Part shown: positions 8,699 through 18,700 of the stretch, one piece after another | Layout: each line of letters opens with the position of its first letter | Position numbering within the stretch: the first letter of the stretch is position 1 | NCBI GenBank assembly: GCA_943372645.1 | Contig: CALRZN010000001.1 | Span: 124,001-188,000 of the forward strand | Origin: VBWE01 sp943372645 | GTDB taxonomy: Bacteria > Bacteroidota > Bacteroidia > Palsa-965 | Length of the DNA: 64,000 bases | Direction: 5' to 3' | Translations under genes and position numbers: made by a program | Notes under the pieces: model-generated | What the model was told of the DNA's origin: nothing | The model's input: the letters and a program-made list of their open reading frames with translations, nothing else | The model's database searches: none

Positions 8699-9456
8699 TG
8701 AAACGCTTTTTGCGCCATATCGTCCTCCTGTTTGCCGTGCTGCTGCTGCAGCCTTCGGACGGCGGTGTGCTGCACGCAAAAACCGCGGCCGTAGCAGTCA
8801 TTGATTCATCAAACGTGCAGGCACGTGAGCCGGACAAAACACTGCAGCGCGATATATACACTTCAGATGATTATGTATATGACCGCCGCGTAAAAGAAGA
8901 AGGTTCGAACTGGTTTACCGATTTTCTGAAATGGCTTGCCGAGCAGTTCCGCTTTAACCCCACGCCTGTTGATTTGCCGGAAGGCAGCGGAAAAATGGGA
9001 CAGATTTTTATTCTTATCCTGGCCGTTGTTTTGCTCGTGCTGCTCGTATTGCTGCTCACCAAAACAAACATCCGTTCCGTTTTCCGCAAAAAGAAAATCA
9101 AAGAAGAAGCCGATACCGGCGACAGCGAAATTACCGATGTAAACATTCACGGGGTTGATTTTAAAACACGCATCACCGAAGCAGTCCGCATCGGCGATTA
9201 CCGCACCGCTGTGCGCCTGCACTTCCTGTCCATCCTGAAACAGCTTTCGGACAAGGAGAAAATCAACTGGCGGATTGACAAAACGAATCACGATTATTAC
9301 CTCGAATTATCCGGCTCGGAATACCAGCAGGAGTTTTTCGAAACCGCATTTATGTACGAATACGTCTGGTACGGCGATTTCAAAATTAGCGAAGGCGAGT
9401 ACCAGTTAACGGAAGACAAGTTTAAACAAACCGCAGCGCATATCGGACGGGCATGA
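8698..9456 (+). CDS. DUF4129-like membrane protein of the MoxR operon
   Basis: This 252-residue protein has an N-terminal signal-like helix, a low-complexity periplasmic segment, one strong transmembrane helix near residues 100-122 (IFILILAVVLLVLLVLLL), a charged cytoplasmic linker and a C-terminal helical domain ending with the DUF4129-like pattern ITEAVRIGDYRTAVRLHFL ... TNHDYYLEL ... YVWYG. It overlaps both neighbours by a few bases. The family accompanies MoxR/DUF58 operons and has no proven activity. Confidence 0.82.
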   Translation: MKRFLRHIVLLFAVLLLQPSDGGVLHAKTAAVAVIDSSNVQAREPDKTLQRDIYTSDDYVYDRRVKEEGSNWFTDFLKWLAEQFRFNPTPVDLPEGSGKMGQIFILILAVVLLVLLVLLLTKTNIRSVFRKKKIKEEADTGDSEITDVNIHGVDFKTRITEAVRIGDYRTAVRLHFLSILKQLSDKEKINWRIDKTNHDYYLELSGSEYQQEFFETAFMYEYVWYGDFKISEGEYQLTEDKFKQTAAHIGRA

Positions 9457-10679
9457 AAAAGATCAACATCGGGGCTGTTGTACTGATCGTACTGTTTGCG
9501 TTGCTCATCTACGCAGCATCCAACGCGCCCGAACCGCTTAACGAAGCATCCGATTACACCTCCGGCAGCGAAATTCCGCGGGGCGGTAAACTCGTGTTCG
9601 ATTTTTACGAAGACATGCAGGGACAGGAGCCTGAAAAATCGCTGAAGCCGGCATACTCGCTGTTTAATAATGCAAACTATACAAAAACAAGTTACATCGC
9701 GTTCAACAGCACGTTTACGCCTGACAAATACGATGTGGAAGAACTGCTCCGCTTTGTGCAGGAAGGCAACACCGCATTTATTGCCGCGTATGGTTTTTCT
9801 GAAGTACTGGCAGATACGCTGCGGTTCGGAACAGGCTCTATGCTTACCGAGGCCGTGAGCAAAGACACCACAGGGCAAATTACGCTGAACTCTGTTTCGC
9901 TAAATTCCACACCCGTTATCAACTTTGTAAACCCGAACCTGCGCCGCAAAACGGATTTTGTCTATAAGGAAAAATGGTCCTCGAACAATGCGTTTACCAC
10001 GTTTGATACATCGAAGTGTGTTATTCTCGGTAAAAACGATCAGGGTTATGCCAACTTCATTCGCATGCCATTCGGCAAAGGACAGCTTTTCCTGCACAGC
10101 ATCCCGGATGTGTTCAGCAACTACAACGTGTCTGACAGTTTAACTGCACCGTATGCATTCCGGGCATTTTCGTACCTGCCGAAACAGCGCACCATCTGGG
10201 ATGATTATTACAAAGATGGTTTCACGCTCAGCAGGGACAGCCGCCGCGTAATTCTTGCCGACGAAAGCCTCCGTACGGCGTACCTTATTATTGCAGCGCT
10301 GCTGGTGCTGTGGATTATTTTCGGCGCACGCCGCCGCCAGCGCATTATACCGGTGGTAAAACCATTGCAGAATACTACGCTTGAGTTTGTGGAGGTGGTG
10401 GGCACGCTCTATTATCATCAGCACAACACGGCGGATATTATGCACAAAAAAATAACATATTTCCTTGAGTCTATACGTACCCGCTTTTACATCCGCACGC
10501 AGGTGTTCGACGATCATTTTATGATGCGCGTTGCTGCACTTTCGGGGGTGAGTGAACTGCAGGTGCGCGAACTCTTCGCCGAAATCGGGCGGCTGCAGCA
10601 CTACATGACAGTGCAGGACAGCGACCTGAAACGGTTAGAGCAGCTCATGTGGGAGTTTAACAAAAACAGTAAACGCTAA
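9453..10679 (+). CDS. DUF4350-domain membrane protein of the MoxR operon
   Basis: The protein has 408 residues, an N-terminal membrane helix (VVLIVLFALLIYAA), a large extracytoplasmic DUF4350-like domain (residues about 35-270; the region ELLRFVQEGNTAFIAA is typical), a second helix near residues 273-290 (AYLIIAALLVLWIIFGARRR) and a cytoplasmic winged-helix-like tail. It overlaps the preceding stop by 4 bp and is followed 24 bp later by moxR. The pairing with DUF4129 and MoxR is conserved in Bacteroidota; its biochemical role is not known. Confidence 0.85.
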   Translation: MKKINIGAVVLIVLFALLIYAASNAPEPLNEASDYTSGSEIPRGGKLVFDFYEDMQGQEPEKSLKPAYSLFNNANYTKTSYIAFNSTFTPDKYDVEELLRFVQEGNTAFIAAYGFSEVLADTLRFGTGSMLTEAVSKDTTGQITLNSVSLNSTPVINFVNPNLRRKTDFVYKEKWSSNNAFTTFDTSKCVILGKNDQGYANFIRMPFGKGQLFLHSIPDVFSNYNVSDSLTAPYAFRAFSYLPKQRTIWDDYYKDGFTLSRDSRRVILADESLRTAYLIIAALLVLWIIFGARRRQRIIPVVKPLQNTTLEFVEVVGTLYYHQHNTADIMHKKITYFLESIRTRFYIRTQVFDDHFMMRVAALSGVSELQVRELFAEIGRLQHYMTVQDSDLKRLEQLMWEFNKNSKR

Positions 10680-10703
10680 TCACGCAATCAATACAGTAAC
10701 GCC

Positions 10704-11690
10704 ATGGAAAACCAGGATTCATTTTTCACCACCACACGCACCAACCTCGCCGATCTGCAGCAGGCCGTAGCTTCGGTAAGAAACGAAATCGGCAAAATCA
10801 TTATCGGCCAGGACCGCGTAGTGGATCTGCTTATTGCCGCGCTGCTTTCAGACGGGCATGTACTGATTGAAGGCGTTCCCGGCGTGGCCAAAACACTGAC
10901 CGCAAAACTGCTGGCGAAAACGGTTTCGGTTGATTTTAAACGCATCCAGTTTACGCCCGACCTCATGCCGAGCGACGTGGTAGGAACGAGTGTGTTCAAC
11001 CAGAAAACATCGGACTTTGAATTCCGGTACGGACCGATTTTTTCAAACATCGTACTCATTGATGAGATTAACCGTGCCCCGGCAAAAACACAGTCGGCGC
11101 TGTTTGAAGCGATGGAAGAACGCCAGGTAACGGTTGACGGTGTTACCACGCCGCTCAGCAAACCGTTTATGGTGGTGGCCACGCAAAACCCGGTGGAACA
11201 GGAAGGCACGTATCGCCTGCCGGAAGCGCAGCTCGACCGCTTCCTGTTTAAGATTAATGTGGATTATCCGTCGCTGGAACATGAAATAAAAATTATTTCG
11301 GATTACCATGGCCGCCGCAATGTGAATGACCTGAATGCAGTGCAGAAAGTACTCAGCGCAGAGCAGCTGCAGACGTTCCGCGAAAAAGTATATGGCCTGC
11401 ATGTTGATCCGAACCTGATCATTTATATTGCCCAGGTGGTGAACCAGACGCGCAACAACAGCGCCCTGTTTCTCGGCGCATCGCCGCGCGCTTCACTCGC
11501 GCTGCTCACCGCTTCGAAAGCAGTGGCAGCCATGCGCGGCCGCGACTTTGTAACGCCTGACGATATCAAGTTTGTGGCCGAGCCGGTACTGCAGCACCGT
11601 GTAATCCTCACACCTGAAAAAGAAATGGAAGGTCTTACTGCCGGTGAAGTGGTTCGCCAGCTGATTGAACGCGTGGAGATTCCGCGCTAA
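10704..11690 (+). CDS. MoxR-family AAA+ ATPase
   Basis: The 328-residue protein is a MoxR-type AAA+ ATPase. It shows Walker A (GVPGVAKT, near residue 58), Walker B followed by the family signature (VLIDEINRAPAKTQSAL), sensor-like ATQNPVEQEGTYRLPEAQLDRF and the C-terminal lid (SPRASLALLTASKAVA). MoxR proteins act as chaperone-like ATPases that mature or activate partner proteins, often with von Willebrand A proteins or DUF58 proteins. Here DUF58 follows after 20 bp. The length is standard. Confidence 0.93.
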   Translation: MENQDSFFTTTRTNLADLQQAVASVRNEIGKIIIGQDRVVDLLIAALLSDGHVLIEGVPGVAKTLTAKLLAKTVSVDFKRIQFTPDLMPSDVVGTSVFNQKTSDFEFRYGPIFSNIVLIDEINRAPAKTQSALFEAMEERQVTVDGVTTPLSKPFMVVATQNPVEQEGTYRLPEAQLDRFLFKINVDYPSLEHEIKIISDYHGRRNVNDLNAVQKVLSAEQLQTFREKVYGLHVDPNLIIYIAQVVNQTRNNSALFLGASPRASLALLTASKAVAAMRGRDFVTPDDIKFVAEPVLQHRVILTPEKEMEGLTAGEVVRQLIERVEIPR

Positions 11691-11710
11691 ATAAAAACGT
11701 ACAACAACCG

Positions 11711-13042
11711 ATGAAGTTTCTCCGGTCATTTTACATCTCACCCTGGTTTTTAGCAGCAGCAGGCGCGCTGGCCGTGTTGTTTGTTACGGCTTACTTCCTG
11801 CCGTGGCTGCTGGCCATTGCGTGGATTGTGCTGATCGGGTTTGGCGTGCTGGTGGTGGTTGATCTGCTGTTGCTGTGGAGCAAACCGAAAGGTGTTTTTG
11901 CGCGCCGCGAGATGATGGAAAAACTTTCGAACGGCGATTACAACGACATCCGCATCGTGGTGGAAAATCAGTACCCGTTTCCGGCCGACCTGCGTATCAT
12001 TGACGAGTTGCCGAAACAGTTCCAGTCGCGGGATCTGAAATTCAGTATGCTGCTGGGCATGGGTAAAAGTAAAATCCTGAATTACTCCGTACGCCCGGTG
12101 AAACGCGGCGAATACAATTTCGGTGCGGTGAATGTGTATGTGATGAGCCCGCTGCACCTGCTCATGCGCCGGTACAAATTTTCGCAGGATATTACGGTGC
12201 CGGTTTACCCGTCGTTTATCCAGATGCGGAAATACGAACTGATGGCGATTTCGAACCGCCTGACGGAAGCCGGTATTAAAAAAATACGGAAGATCGGTCA
12301 TAACATGGAGTTTGACCAGATCAAGGATTACGTGCCCGGCGACGATTACCGCACGGTGAACTGGAAAGCCAGCGCCCGCCGCGACCGCCTGATGGTGAAT
12401 ACGTACCAGGATGAAAAATCGCAGCAGGTGTATTCGCTTATTGACATGGGCCGCATCATGAAAATGCCGTTTGAAGAAATGAGCCTGCTCGATTATTCGA
12501 TTAACGCATCGCTCGTAATATCAAACATTGCCATGCTGAAATACGACAAGGCAGGCATCATTACGTTTGCGCACAAAGTGCAGCAGGTGCTTCCGGCCGA
12601 CCGCAAAAAAATGCAGCTGTTCAAAATTATGGAGCTGCTGTACAAACAAAAAACCGGCTACCTCGAAACGGATTACGAACGCCTGTATGCCTCGCTGCGG
12701 CGCAATGTTACCCAGCGGAGCCTGCTGCTGCTGTTCACCAACTTTGAAAGTTTCTCCGGCCTGCAGCGGCAGATGAAATTCCTGCGCCGCATTGCCCGCG
12801 ACCATTTGCTGGTGGTGATCTTTTTTGAAAACACGGAGCTGCGTTCGTTCCTCGATCAGAAACCGAAAACCACGCAGGAGATTTATTACAAAACCATCGC
12901 CGAGAAATTCGCTTACGAGAAAAAAATGATCGTGAAGGAACTCGAGAAATTCGGCATTCATTCCATTTACACCGCGCCGCAGAACCTGTCGGTGAACACC
13001 ATCAACAAGTACCTCGAACTGAAGGCGCGCGGGGCGATTTAA
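11711..13042 (+). CDS. DUF58-domain membrane-anchored protein
   Basis: The 443-residue protein has two N-terminal membrane helices (residues about 10-55) and then a DUF58 domain with its hallmark segment RKIGHNMEFDQIKDYVPGDDYRTVNWKASARRDRLMVNTY, here split across residues 197-236. A von Willebrand A-like region follows (QVYSLIDMGRIMKM, with a DMGR in place of the MIDAS DxSxS). It is the last gene of the operon starting at 6475 and is probably the partner of the MoxR ATPase. Confidence 0.9.
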   Translation: MKFLRSFYISPWFLAAAGALAVLFVTAYFLPWLLAIAWIVLIGFGVLVVVDLLLLWSKPKGVFARREMMEKLSNGDYNDIRIVVENQYPFPADLRIIDELPKQFQSRDLKFSMLLGMGKSKILNYSVRPVKRGEYNFGAVNVYVMSPLHLLMRRYKFSQDITVPVYPSFIQMRKYELMAISNRLTEAGIKKIRKIGHNMEFDQIKDYVPGDDYRTVNWKASARRDRLMVNTYQDEKSQQVYSLIDMGRIMKMPFEEMSLLDYSINASLVISNIAMLKYDKAGIITFAHKVQQVLPADRKKMQLFKIMELLYKQKTGYLETDYERLYASLRRNVTQRSLLLLFTNFESFSGLQRQMKFLRRIARDHLLVVIFFENTELRSFLDQKPKTTQEIYYKTIAEKFAYEKKMIVKELEKFGIHSIYTAPQNLSVNTINKYLELKARGAI

Positions 13043-13135
13043 GCGTTCCTGTATTACACCTGCGGCAAAATAAACTGCCGGGCGGACGTCCTGTTTTTCA
13101 GATTCCTAGTAACTTGCGGCATAATTATATACACC

Positions 13136-15196
13136 ATGAAAATACCCGTAATGATCCTGGCCGCTTCGGTGGCGCTTTATTCGTGCAGCAATGCCACCGC
13201 TGACGGAACCAAAACCGATTCTGCCAAACCGAAAGGCCCCGATTTCCTGGCGTCGAATGTTGATTCAACTGTAAAACCCGGCGACGATTTTTTCCAGTAT
13301 GCAAACGGCGGCTGGCTTAAACGCAACCCCATTCCTTCAACAGAAGCCAGCTGGGGCATTGGTGCCATGGTGTATGAAGACATCTACAAAAAGAAACTGA
13401 AAATAAACGAGGACGCCGCCAAAGCGAATGCCGCCGAAGGAACGGAAACCCGCAAAATCGGCGACTTCTGGCTCACCGCCATGGACTCGGCCAAAGCCGA
13501 TAAAGAAGGTGTAATGCCGATAAAAAAACAGCTTGCCGCCATTGATGCGATTAAATCGCCGGCCGATGTGGTTGCCGTTGCAGCCGACCTCGACCGCTAC
13601 GGCATCGGTGCGTACTGGACATTTTATGCAGACCAGGATGCGAAGAACAGCAGCAAGGTAGCGCTGCAACTGTACCAGGGCGGCCTCTCTCTTCCCGACC
13701 GCGATTCGTATTTCAACAACGAAGAAGGTGTAGTAAAAGCGCGCAAAGCATTCCCCGCACACATCGGCCGCACGCTGATGCTCAGCGGCATGAGTGAGAA
13801 AGAAGCAATGGCAGCCGGCGAACAGGTGTTTAAACTGGAAACCGAACTGGCCGGTGCAAGCCGCAAGATGGAAGACCTGCGCAACCCGGAAAAAAATTAC
13901 AACAAGATGACGCCGGGAGAACTTACCGGCAAGTACACCAGGAATATTGACTGGAAAAAAATATTCGCCGGTTACGGCATTGCGAATGCAGATACGGTAA
14001 TTGTTGGTCAGCCCGAATTTCTGAAAATGGTGGACGGTCTGCTCGGCAAAGTATCGCCGGAAACACATAAAAACTACCTGAAGTATCATTTGCTTTCAAC
14101 CTACGCACCGTTCCTGGGCAAGGCGATGGATGAAGAGAATTTCAGTTTCTACGGCCGTATATTAGACGGACAGCAGGAGCAACGCCCGCGCTGGAAACGG
14201 GTTCTCGATGCCGAAGAAAATGTGATGGGCATGGTACTCGGTAAAATATTCGTAGCCGAGTTTTTCCCGGAGCGTACCAAAAAACGGTACGACGATATGG
14301 TGGAAGCCATACGCACCGTTTACAGCGAACGCATCAAAAACCTGGAATGGATGAGTCCTGAAACCAAAGACAAGGCGCAGGAAAAACTCAGTAAGATTTC
14401 GAAAAAAGTAGGTTACCCGGACAAATGGAAAGATTTTTCCACGCTGCAGATCGGTCGCAATTCGTTTGCTGAAAACATGATGAACGCCGGCCTCTGGGGT
14501 TTTAATGACATGATTTCAAAATACGGAAAACCGGTTGACCGCACGCTTTGGTCAATGACGCCGCAAACGTACAATGCATACTACAACCCGTCGAACAACG
14601 AGATTGTATTACCTGCAGGCATTTTTCTCATCGCCGGTTTAAATGACGATGATGCCGATGATGCGCTTGTGTATGGGTATGCAGCCGCTTCCACCATCGG
14701 TCACGAAATCACACACGGTTTTGATGATGAAGGCCGTCAGTTTGACGCAGCCGGTAACCTCGTAAGCTGGTGGACGAAAGAAGACGAAGAAAAATTCAAT
14801 GTGCGCGCCCAGGTGATGGTGAAACAGTTTGATGCCTACGAACCGCTGCCGGGATTACACATCAACGGCAAAGCATCGCTCGGCGAAAACATAGCCGACT
14901 TCGGTGGTGTAGTGCTCGGACTCGAAGCCTTCAAAAAAACAGAGCAGTATAAAAAAGGCGAAAAAATCGGGGGTTATACCCCGGTGCAGCGTTACTTTCT
15001 CGGTTACGCGCTCGGCTGGATGTACCAGCAGAACGACGACCGCCTGCGTCAGCGCCTGCTTTCAGACGTACATTCCCCGGCCAAGTGGCGCGTGAACGGT
15101 CCGTTCTCCAACGTTCCTGAATTTTTCGAAGCATTCGGCATTAAAGAAGGCGACCCGATGTGGCGGCCGGAAGCGGAGCGGGTGAAGATCTGGTAA
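13136..15196 (+). CDS. M13-family (neprilysin/PepO-like) zinc endopeptidase, lipoprotein
   Basis: The 686-residue product has a lipoprotein signal (MKIPVMILAASVALYSC, Cys as the lipidation site), so it is envelope-anchored. The M13 N-terminal domain is typical (PGDDFFQYANGGWLKRNPIP). The catalytic domain holds HEITHGFDDEGRQFD near residue 523 (HExxH zinc site) and GENIADFGG near residue 582, which gives the third ligand Glu. The ending MWRPEAERVKIW is the usual C-terminus, where family members close with a CxVW-like motif. It appears to be a stand-alone gene with TAACTTGC at about 13111 as a possible -7 box. Confidence 0.93.
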   Translation: MKIPVMILAASVALYSCSNATADGTKTDSAKPKGPDFLASNVDSTVKPGDDFFQYANGGWLKRNPIPSTEASWGIGAMVYEDIYKKKLKINEDAAKANAAEGTETRKIGDFWLTAMDSAKADKEGVMPIKKQLAAIDAIKSPADVVAVAADLDRYGIGAYWTFYADQDAKNSSKVALQLYQGGLSLPDRDSYFNNEEGVVKARKAFPAHIGRTLMLSGMSEKEAMAAGEQVFKLETELAGASRKMEDLRNPEKNYNKMTPGELTGKYTRNIDWKKIFAGYGIANADTVIVGQPEFLKMVDGLLGKVSPETHKNYLKYHLLSTYAPFLGKAMDEENFSFYGRILDGQQEQRPRWKRVLDAEENVMGMVLGKIFVAEFFPERTKKRYDDMVEAIRTVYSERIKNLEWMSPETKDKAQEKLSKISKKVGYPDKWKDFSTLQIGRNSFAENMMNAGLWGFNDMISKYGKPVDRTLWSMTPQTYNAYYNPSNNEIVLPAGIFLIAGLNDDDADDALVYGYAAASTIGHEITHGFDDEGRQFDAAGNLVSWWTKEDEEKFNVRAQVMVKQFDAYEPLPGLHINGKASLGENIADFGGVVLGLEAFKKTEQYKKGEKIGGYTPVQRYFLGYALGWMYQQNDDRLRQRLLSDVHSPAKWRVNGPFSNVPEFFEAFGIKEGDPMWRPEAERVKIW

Positions 15197-15284
15197 TATG
15201 AAACTACCGTCCCCAAAGATCACCAAAGTCTAAGTTTCTAACAAGCGACATTTGGGTTTTATCCTGAAAATCAATTTATTAGAA

Positions 15285-15319
15285 AAGCCTCCTGAGTTTG
15301 ATATTCGGGAGGCTTTTTT
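15285..15319 (+). terminator. Rho-independent terminator after the M13 peptidase
   Basis: AAGCCTCC (15285-15292) pairs with GGAGGCTT (15308-15315), followed by a T run. It lies 90 bp after the M13 stop. The A run before the stem means that it may also stop transcription of the reverse-strand genes ending at 15349. Confidence 0.8.
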
Positions 15320-15348
15320 GTATAAGTGATTACGGTTAGTATATGAGT

Positions 15349-15741
15349 TCAATGTGAATAAAAGTTCAACTTAGGCCAAAGTTTGGATAAAATATAGGGA
15401 AAAAATATTCCGACACATGCTGCAAAAAAGATAGTTAGTGTTCTATATGGGTAATATAAAAAACTCGTGAATAACAAGACTCCAAAAACAAGCATTGAAA
15501 TGCAATTTATCAAAAAAATGTGTTTTTTTAATTGTCTTAAAACCAATAAAATATTCGTCAATAACACAATTCCAACGTATATCCTAACTGCAAAATGCAA
15601 TGTAAGTCCCCATGCAACGTCATTATGCGTATTATTTGCAAAATACGCTCGAATATAATCAGCAATCTGGAATACAGTAAATGCAATTACTATTTGTATC
15701 AGAACTACGATTAGTGCGAATAAAGGCTTTCTTGTTTTCAT
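15349..15741 (-). CDS. Small four-helix membrane protein, candidate RHS immunity protein
   Basis: This 130-residue protein has four hydrophobic segments (about residues 8-28, 44-66, 76-97 and 100-122) and no known motif. Its ATG overlaps the RHS stop as ATGA at 15738-15741, so it is translated with the toxin-like gene. The DNA is visibly more AT-rich than the RHS core, as is the RHS tail just upstream. A small gene directly after an RHS tail is normally the cognate immunity gene; a membrane immunity protein would fit an effector acting at the envelope. That role is inferred from position only. Confidence 0.6.
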   Translation of the reverse strand: MKTRKPLFALIVVLIQIVIAFTVFQIADYIRAYFANNTHNDVAWGLTLHFAVRIYVGIVLLTNILLVLRQLKKHIFLINCISMLVFGVLLFTSFLYYPYRTLTIFFAACVGIFFPYILSKLWPKLNFYSH

Positions 15742-18700
15742 TTGGGAGACTTTAAAAAAGTATCAGATGTGATTTTATCAATTTCTTTGCCAAGTACCTT
15801 CGAATACCTCTTGTTCCTCACTAACTTCTTTGTTTTTGAATCATAAGAATATTCTCTAATAGCATAATTTAATGCACGCATTACAAAATAAATATCATAG
15901 GCATTTGAATTATCTGTTGTCCCTCCAACAAGTTTACCTTCACCATACTCCCGTGCTTTTGCAACTGTTAGTTTTATACTTTTTGTGCCGTCTTTAGTTT
16001 CGTTATACATTTTTTTGAAATAATTAACAGCAAACGGAATTTGTCCAACTGCATCTGCCCAATATGGATATCCATCCACGGTGACCATTAAATAACCATT
16101 AGCGCCATATTTAGATGCTTTCCAGTCTCCCTCTCTACCTTGTGCATATTCAAAATTATATAATTCTATATTAGAAAATTGTGCAATGTTTTCCCATGTG
16201 AAATGTTTAAGTTTATCGTTCTGCGAAATATCATCTGCTTTTGATAATAATTTCATGTAATTATCTGCAAGTGGTTCAAACCACTGAACTCCCTTGTCAT
16301 AAAGCTGTTTTGCAGTCATTGAGGTAACAGCATCACTTCCATCATCTAAATCGAAAAGGAATTGCCCACTTTGGGTAGAAACTCTTACCGTATCCCCTTG
16401 CGGGTCAACAAATAAAACAGGGTTGTTTGCAAAAGCAGCGTAAAGACTCATTAGTTGATTAGGTTTAGGATCGTTAGAAAGCCACCTCCCCACCTCCCCA
16501 TCATAATACCTTGCCCCAAAATAATCCCACTCTGTTTCACCATCCCGTTCCTTACCATTAAACTGATACTTCTCCTTCTCCGCACCATGATACGCCCGTA
16601 AGGTTTTTCCAAACGGATAATAATCCAGTGCCTGGCTTGCTGTTACGGTGGCAGTCATGCTATTGCATTCCACGGCGGCGGTGTAGGTTACCCGTGTGTT
16701 GCCGAGGTGATCTAAAATAACGTAAGTTTTTGCATATATCCCAGTGTCCGTTAATAATCTGTGGGTCTTACCGGCATACCAAGTTCTCGCAATACCAGTC
16801 AAATCAATAATTCCAACGGTATTGCCTCCGCCATCACTCAGGTAGTACTCCTTTTCGCCTGACGTGCCGTTGTACTTAAACATCCGCTGATCAGCCACAT
16901 CATAACTGTACGTTAACGCCTCGCTGTTGGCAGTAAGCGTGTTGGGCAGATTGGCACGGCTGTAACCCATGCTGGCAACGTTCCGGTAACTGTCGCTGCG
17001 GATATTGCCATTAAAATCATACGTGTAATTTTTCAGCGTGGTACTTATTGAATCTATGTGATCTAAATGGTTTTTCCCGCTTACATAATAGTATCGCCAG
17101 TCATGCACTATGTTATCCGGACTGCCGTTGTTCGGTTCGTAATAAAGGCCGCGCTGCAACGTAAGAATGTTTCCGATTTTGTCATACGTCATGTTTTCAT
17201 CGCCGTACATCCGTTTGGGGTTGCCGGGGCTGGACGGATCATCCGTTAATACATTCATCACGCTTGCATCGGCCATCGTCAGGCGGTTCAGCCCGTCGTA
17301 GTTGTAACCGTAATACGTGCTGCCATCCATCAGGTTTCCGATATCGTTGTAATTGGTTGCCCTGTCCATGTAATATACCGCCTGTGTTGCGTTGATGTTC
17401 CCGTTCCAGTTTTTGGAAGCATTTACTTTGTAACTTGTATCCGCTACCTGCGGGTGGTTCGCATCATAATACAGGTTTTCTTCAAATAGGATGCTTTTAA
17501 TTTGTGTTAAACGGTCGCGCACATCATAGCTGTAACGCACCGTATCAATCACCACTGCGGTATTGGAACAGGTATCTGTTGCATAATATCGCACCTGTTT
17601 TACCAATCCCAATTCATCAAAATACTGGTAATCGGCCACCTTTTCGTTGTTTACGTTCAGCTGTGCCACCCGGTTAAAGCCGTCGTAACCATAATTGTAC
17701 TGTACATCGGTAGTGCCGTTTGCTTCGGCATCCACACGCTGCTGTTTGAGCGAACCGCGCAGGTTGTAGCTGTCATACCAGATCGCATCTGTGCGCCCGT
17801 TGCCGGTGGCTAAGTTGGTTTCATCAAATTCCACGAGGTTGTATTTGGTGCGACCTTCGTTGTCGTAACTGTGCCAGCGTTTCTGCGTGGCTAATCCGTT
17901 ATGCAGGTAACTTACCGAAGCGGATAACCGGCCTTTCAGTTTCTGCTGCGGGTGGCTGTTTAAAAACGCCTGCGTGGTGGTATTGGCCGTTCCCGTAGTG
18001 GCAAAATGATACGAAAATGTTTTTTCCAATACGCCTGGTAAACTCAATACCCAGCTTAACCCGGTACGGTTCCAGTTCGGTCCGCTCTGGTGTTCAAGGT
18101 TGTAGGTGCGGTCTATGGTGGTTGCGCTGCTGAAAGTGAGCCGGTAACCGGGTGTTACGCTCGAATCAACGTTAATGTAACGCATCGGATTTAACACGTT
18201 CCACTGAATACGACTCTGTTTAATGATGCGCCCGAACTTGTCATATTCATAATACCGCAGTCGCTGTATATCCTGCTCACATTCGTGGCACTGCCCTTCG
18301 CCCGGATCATACCCATGATCCCAGCCACCCCGCAGGTTCGCATCTTCTTCCAGCACCACTTTGCCCGAACCATCATACATGTAACGGGTAATACCATTGT
18401 CAACTGTTTGTTTTTCATACACCCAGTTCAGCAGGTTGTGTTTGTAGCTGGTAACCTGTTTTTCAGGATTGATTACTTTTTTCACACTGCCGTGGCTGCT
18501 GAATGAAAACAGCGTTGCCGCATAATCTGTTTGACCAATATACTGCTTAATGGCAATCTGTTGTCCGGAAGCATTGCTGTACTGAATGCTGCGTTTGCCA
18601 TCCTGATCGGTTACACTGGTTTTTCGGAATCGTAGCAACGAGGTGTTGGACGTCGCAGCAACGCCGGTAACATCGAGGAACTCCGCGTTACTCAGGCTTA

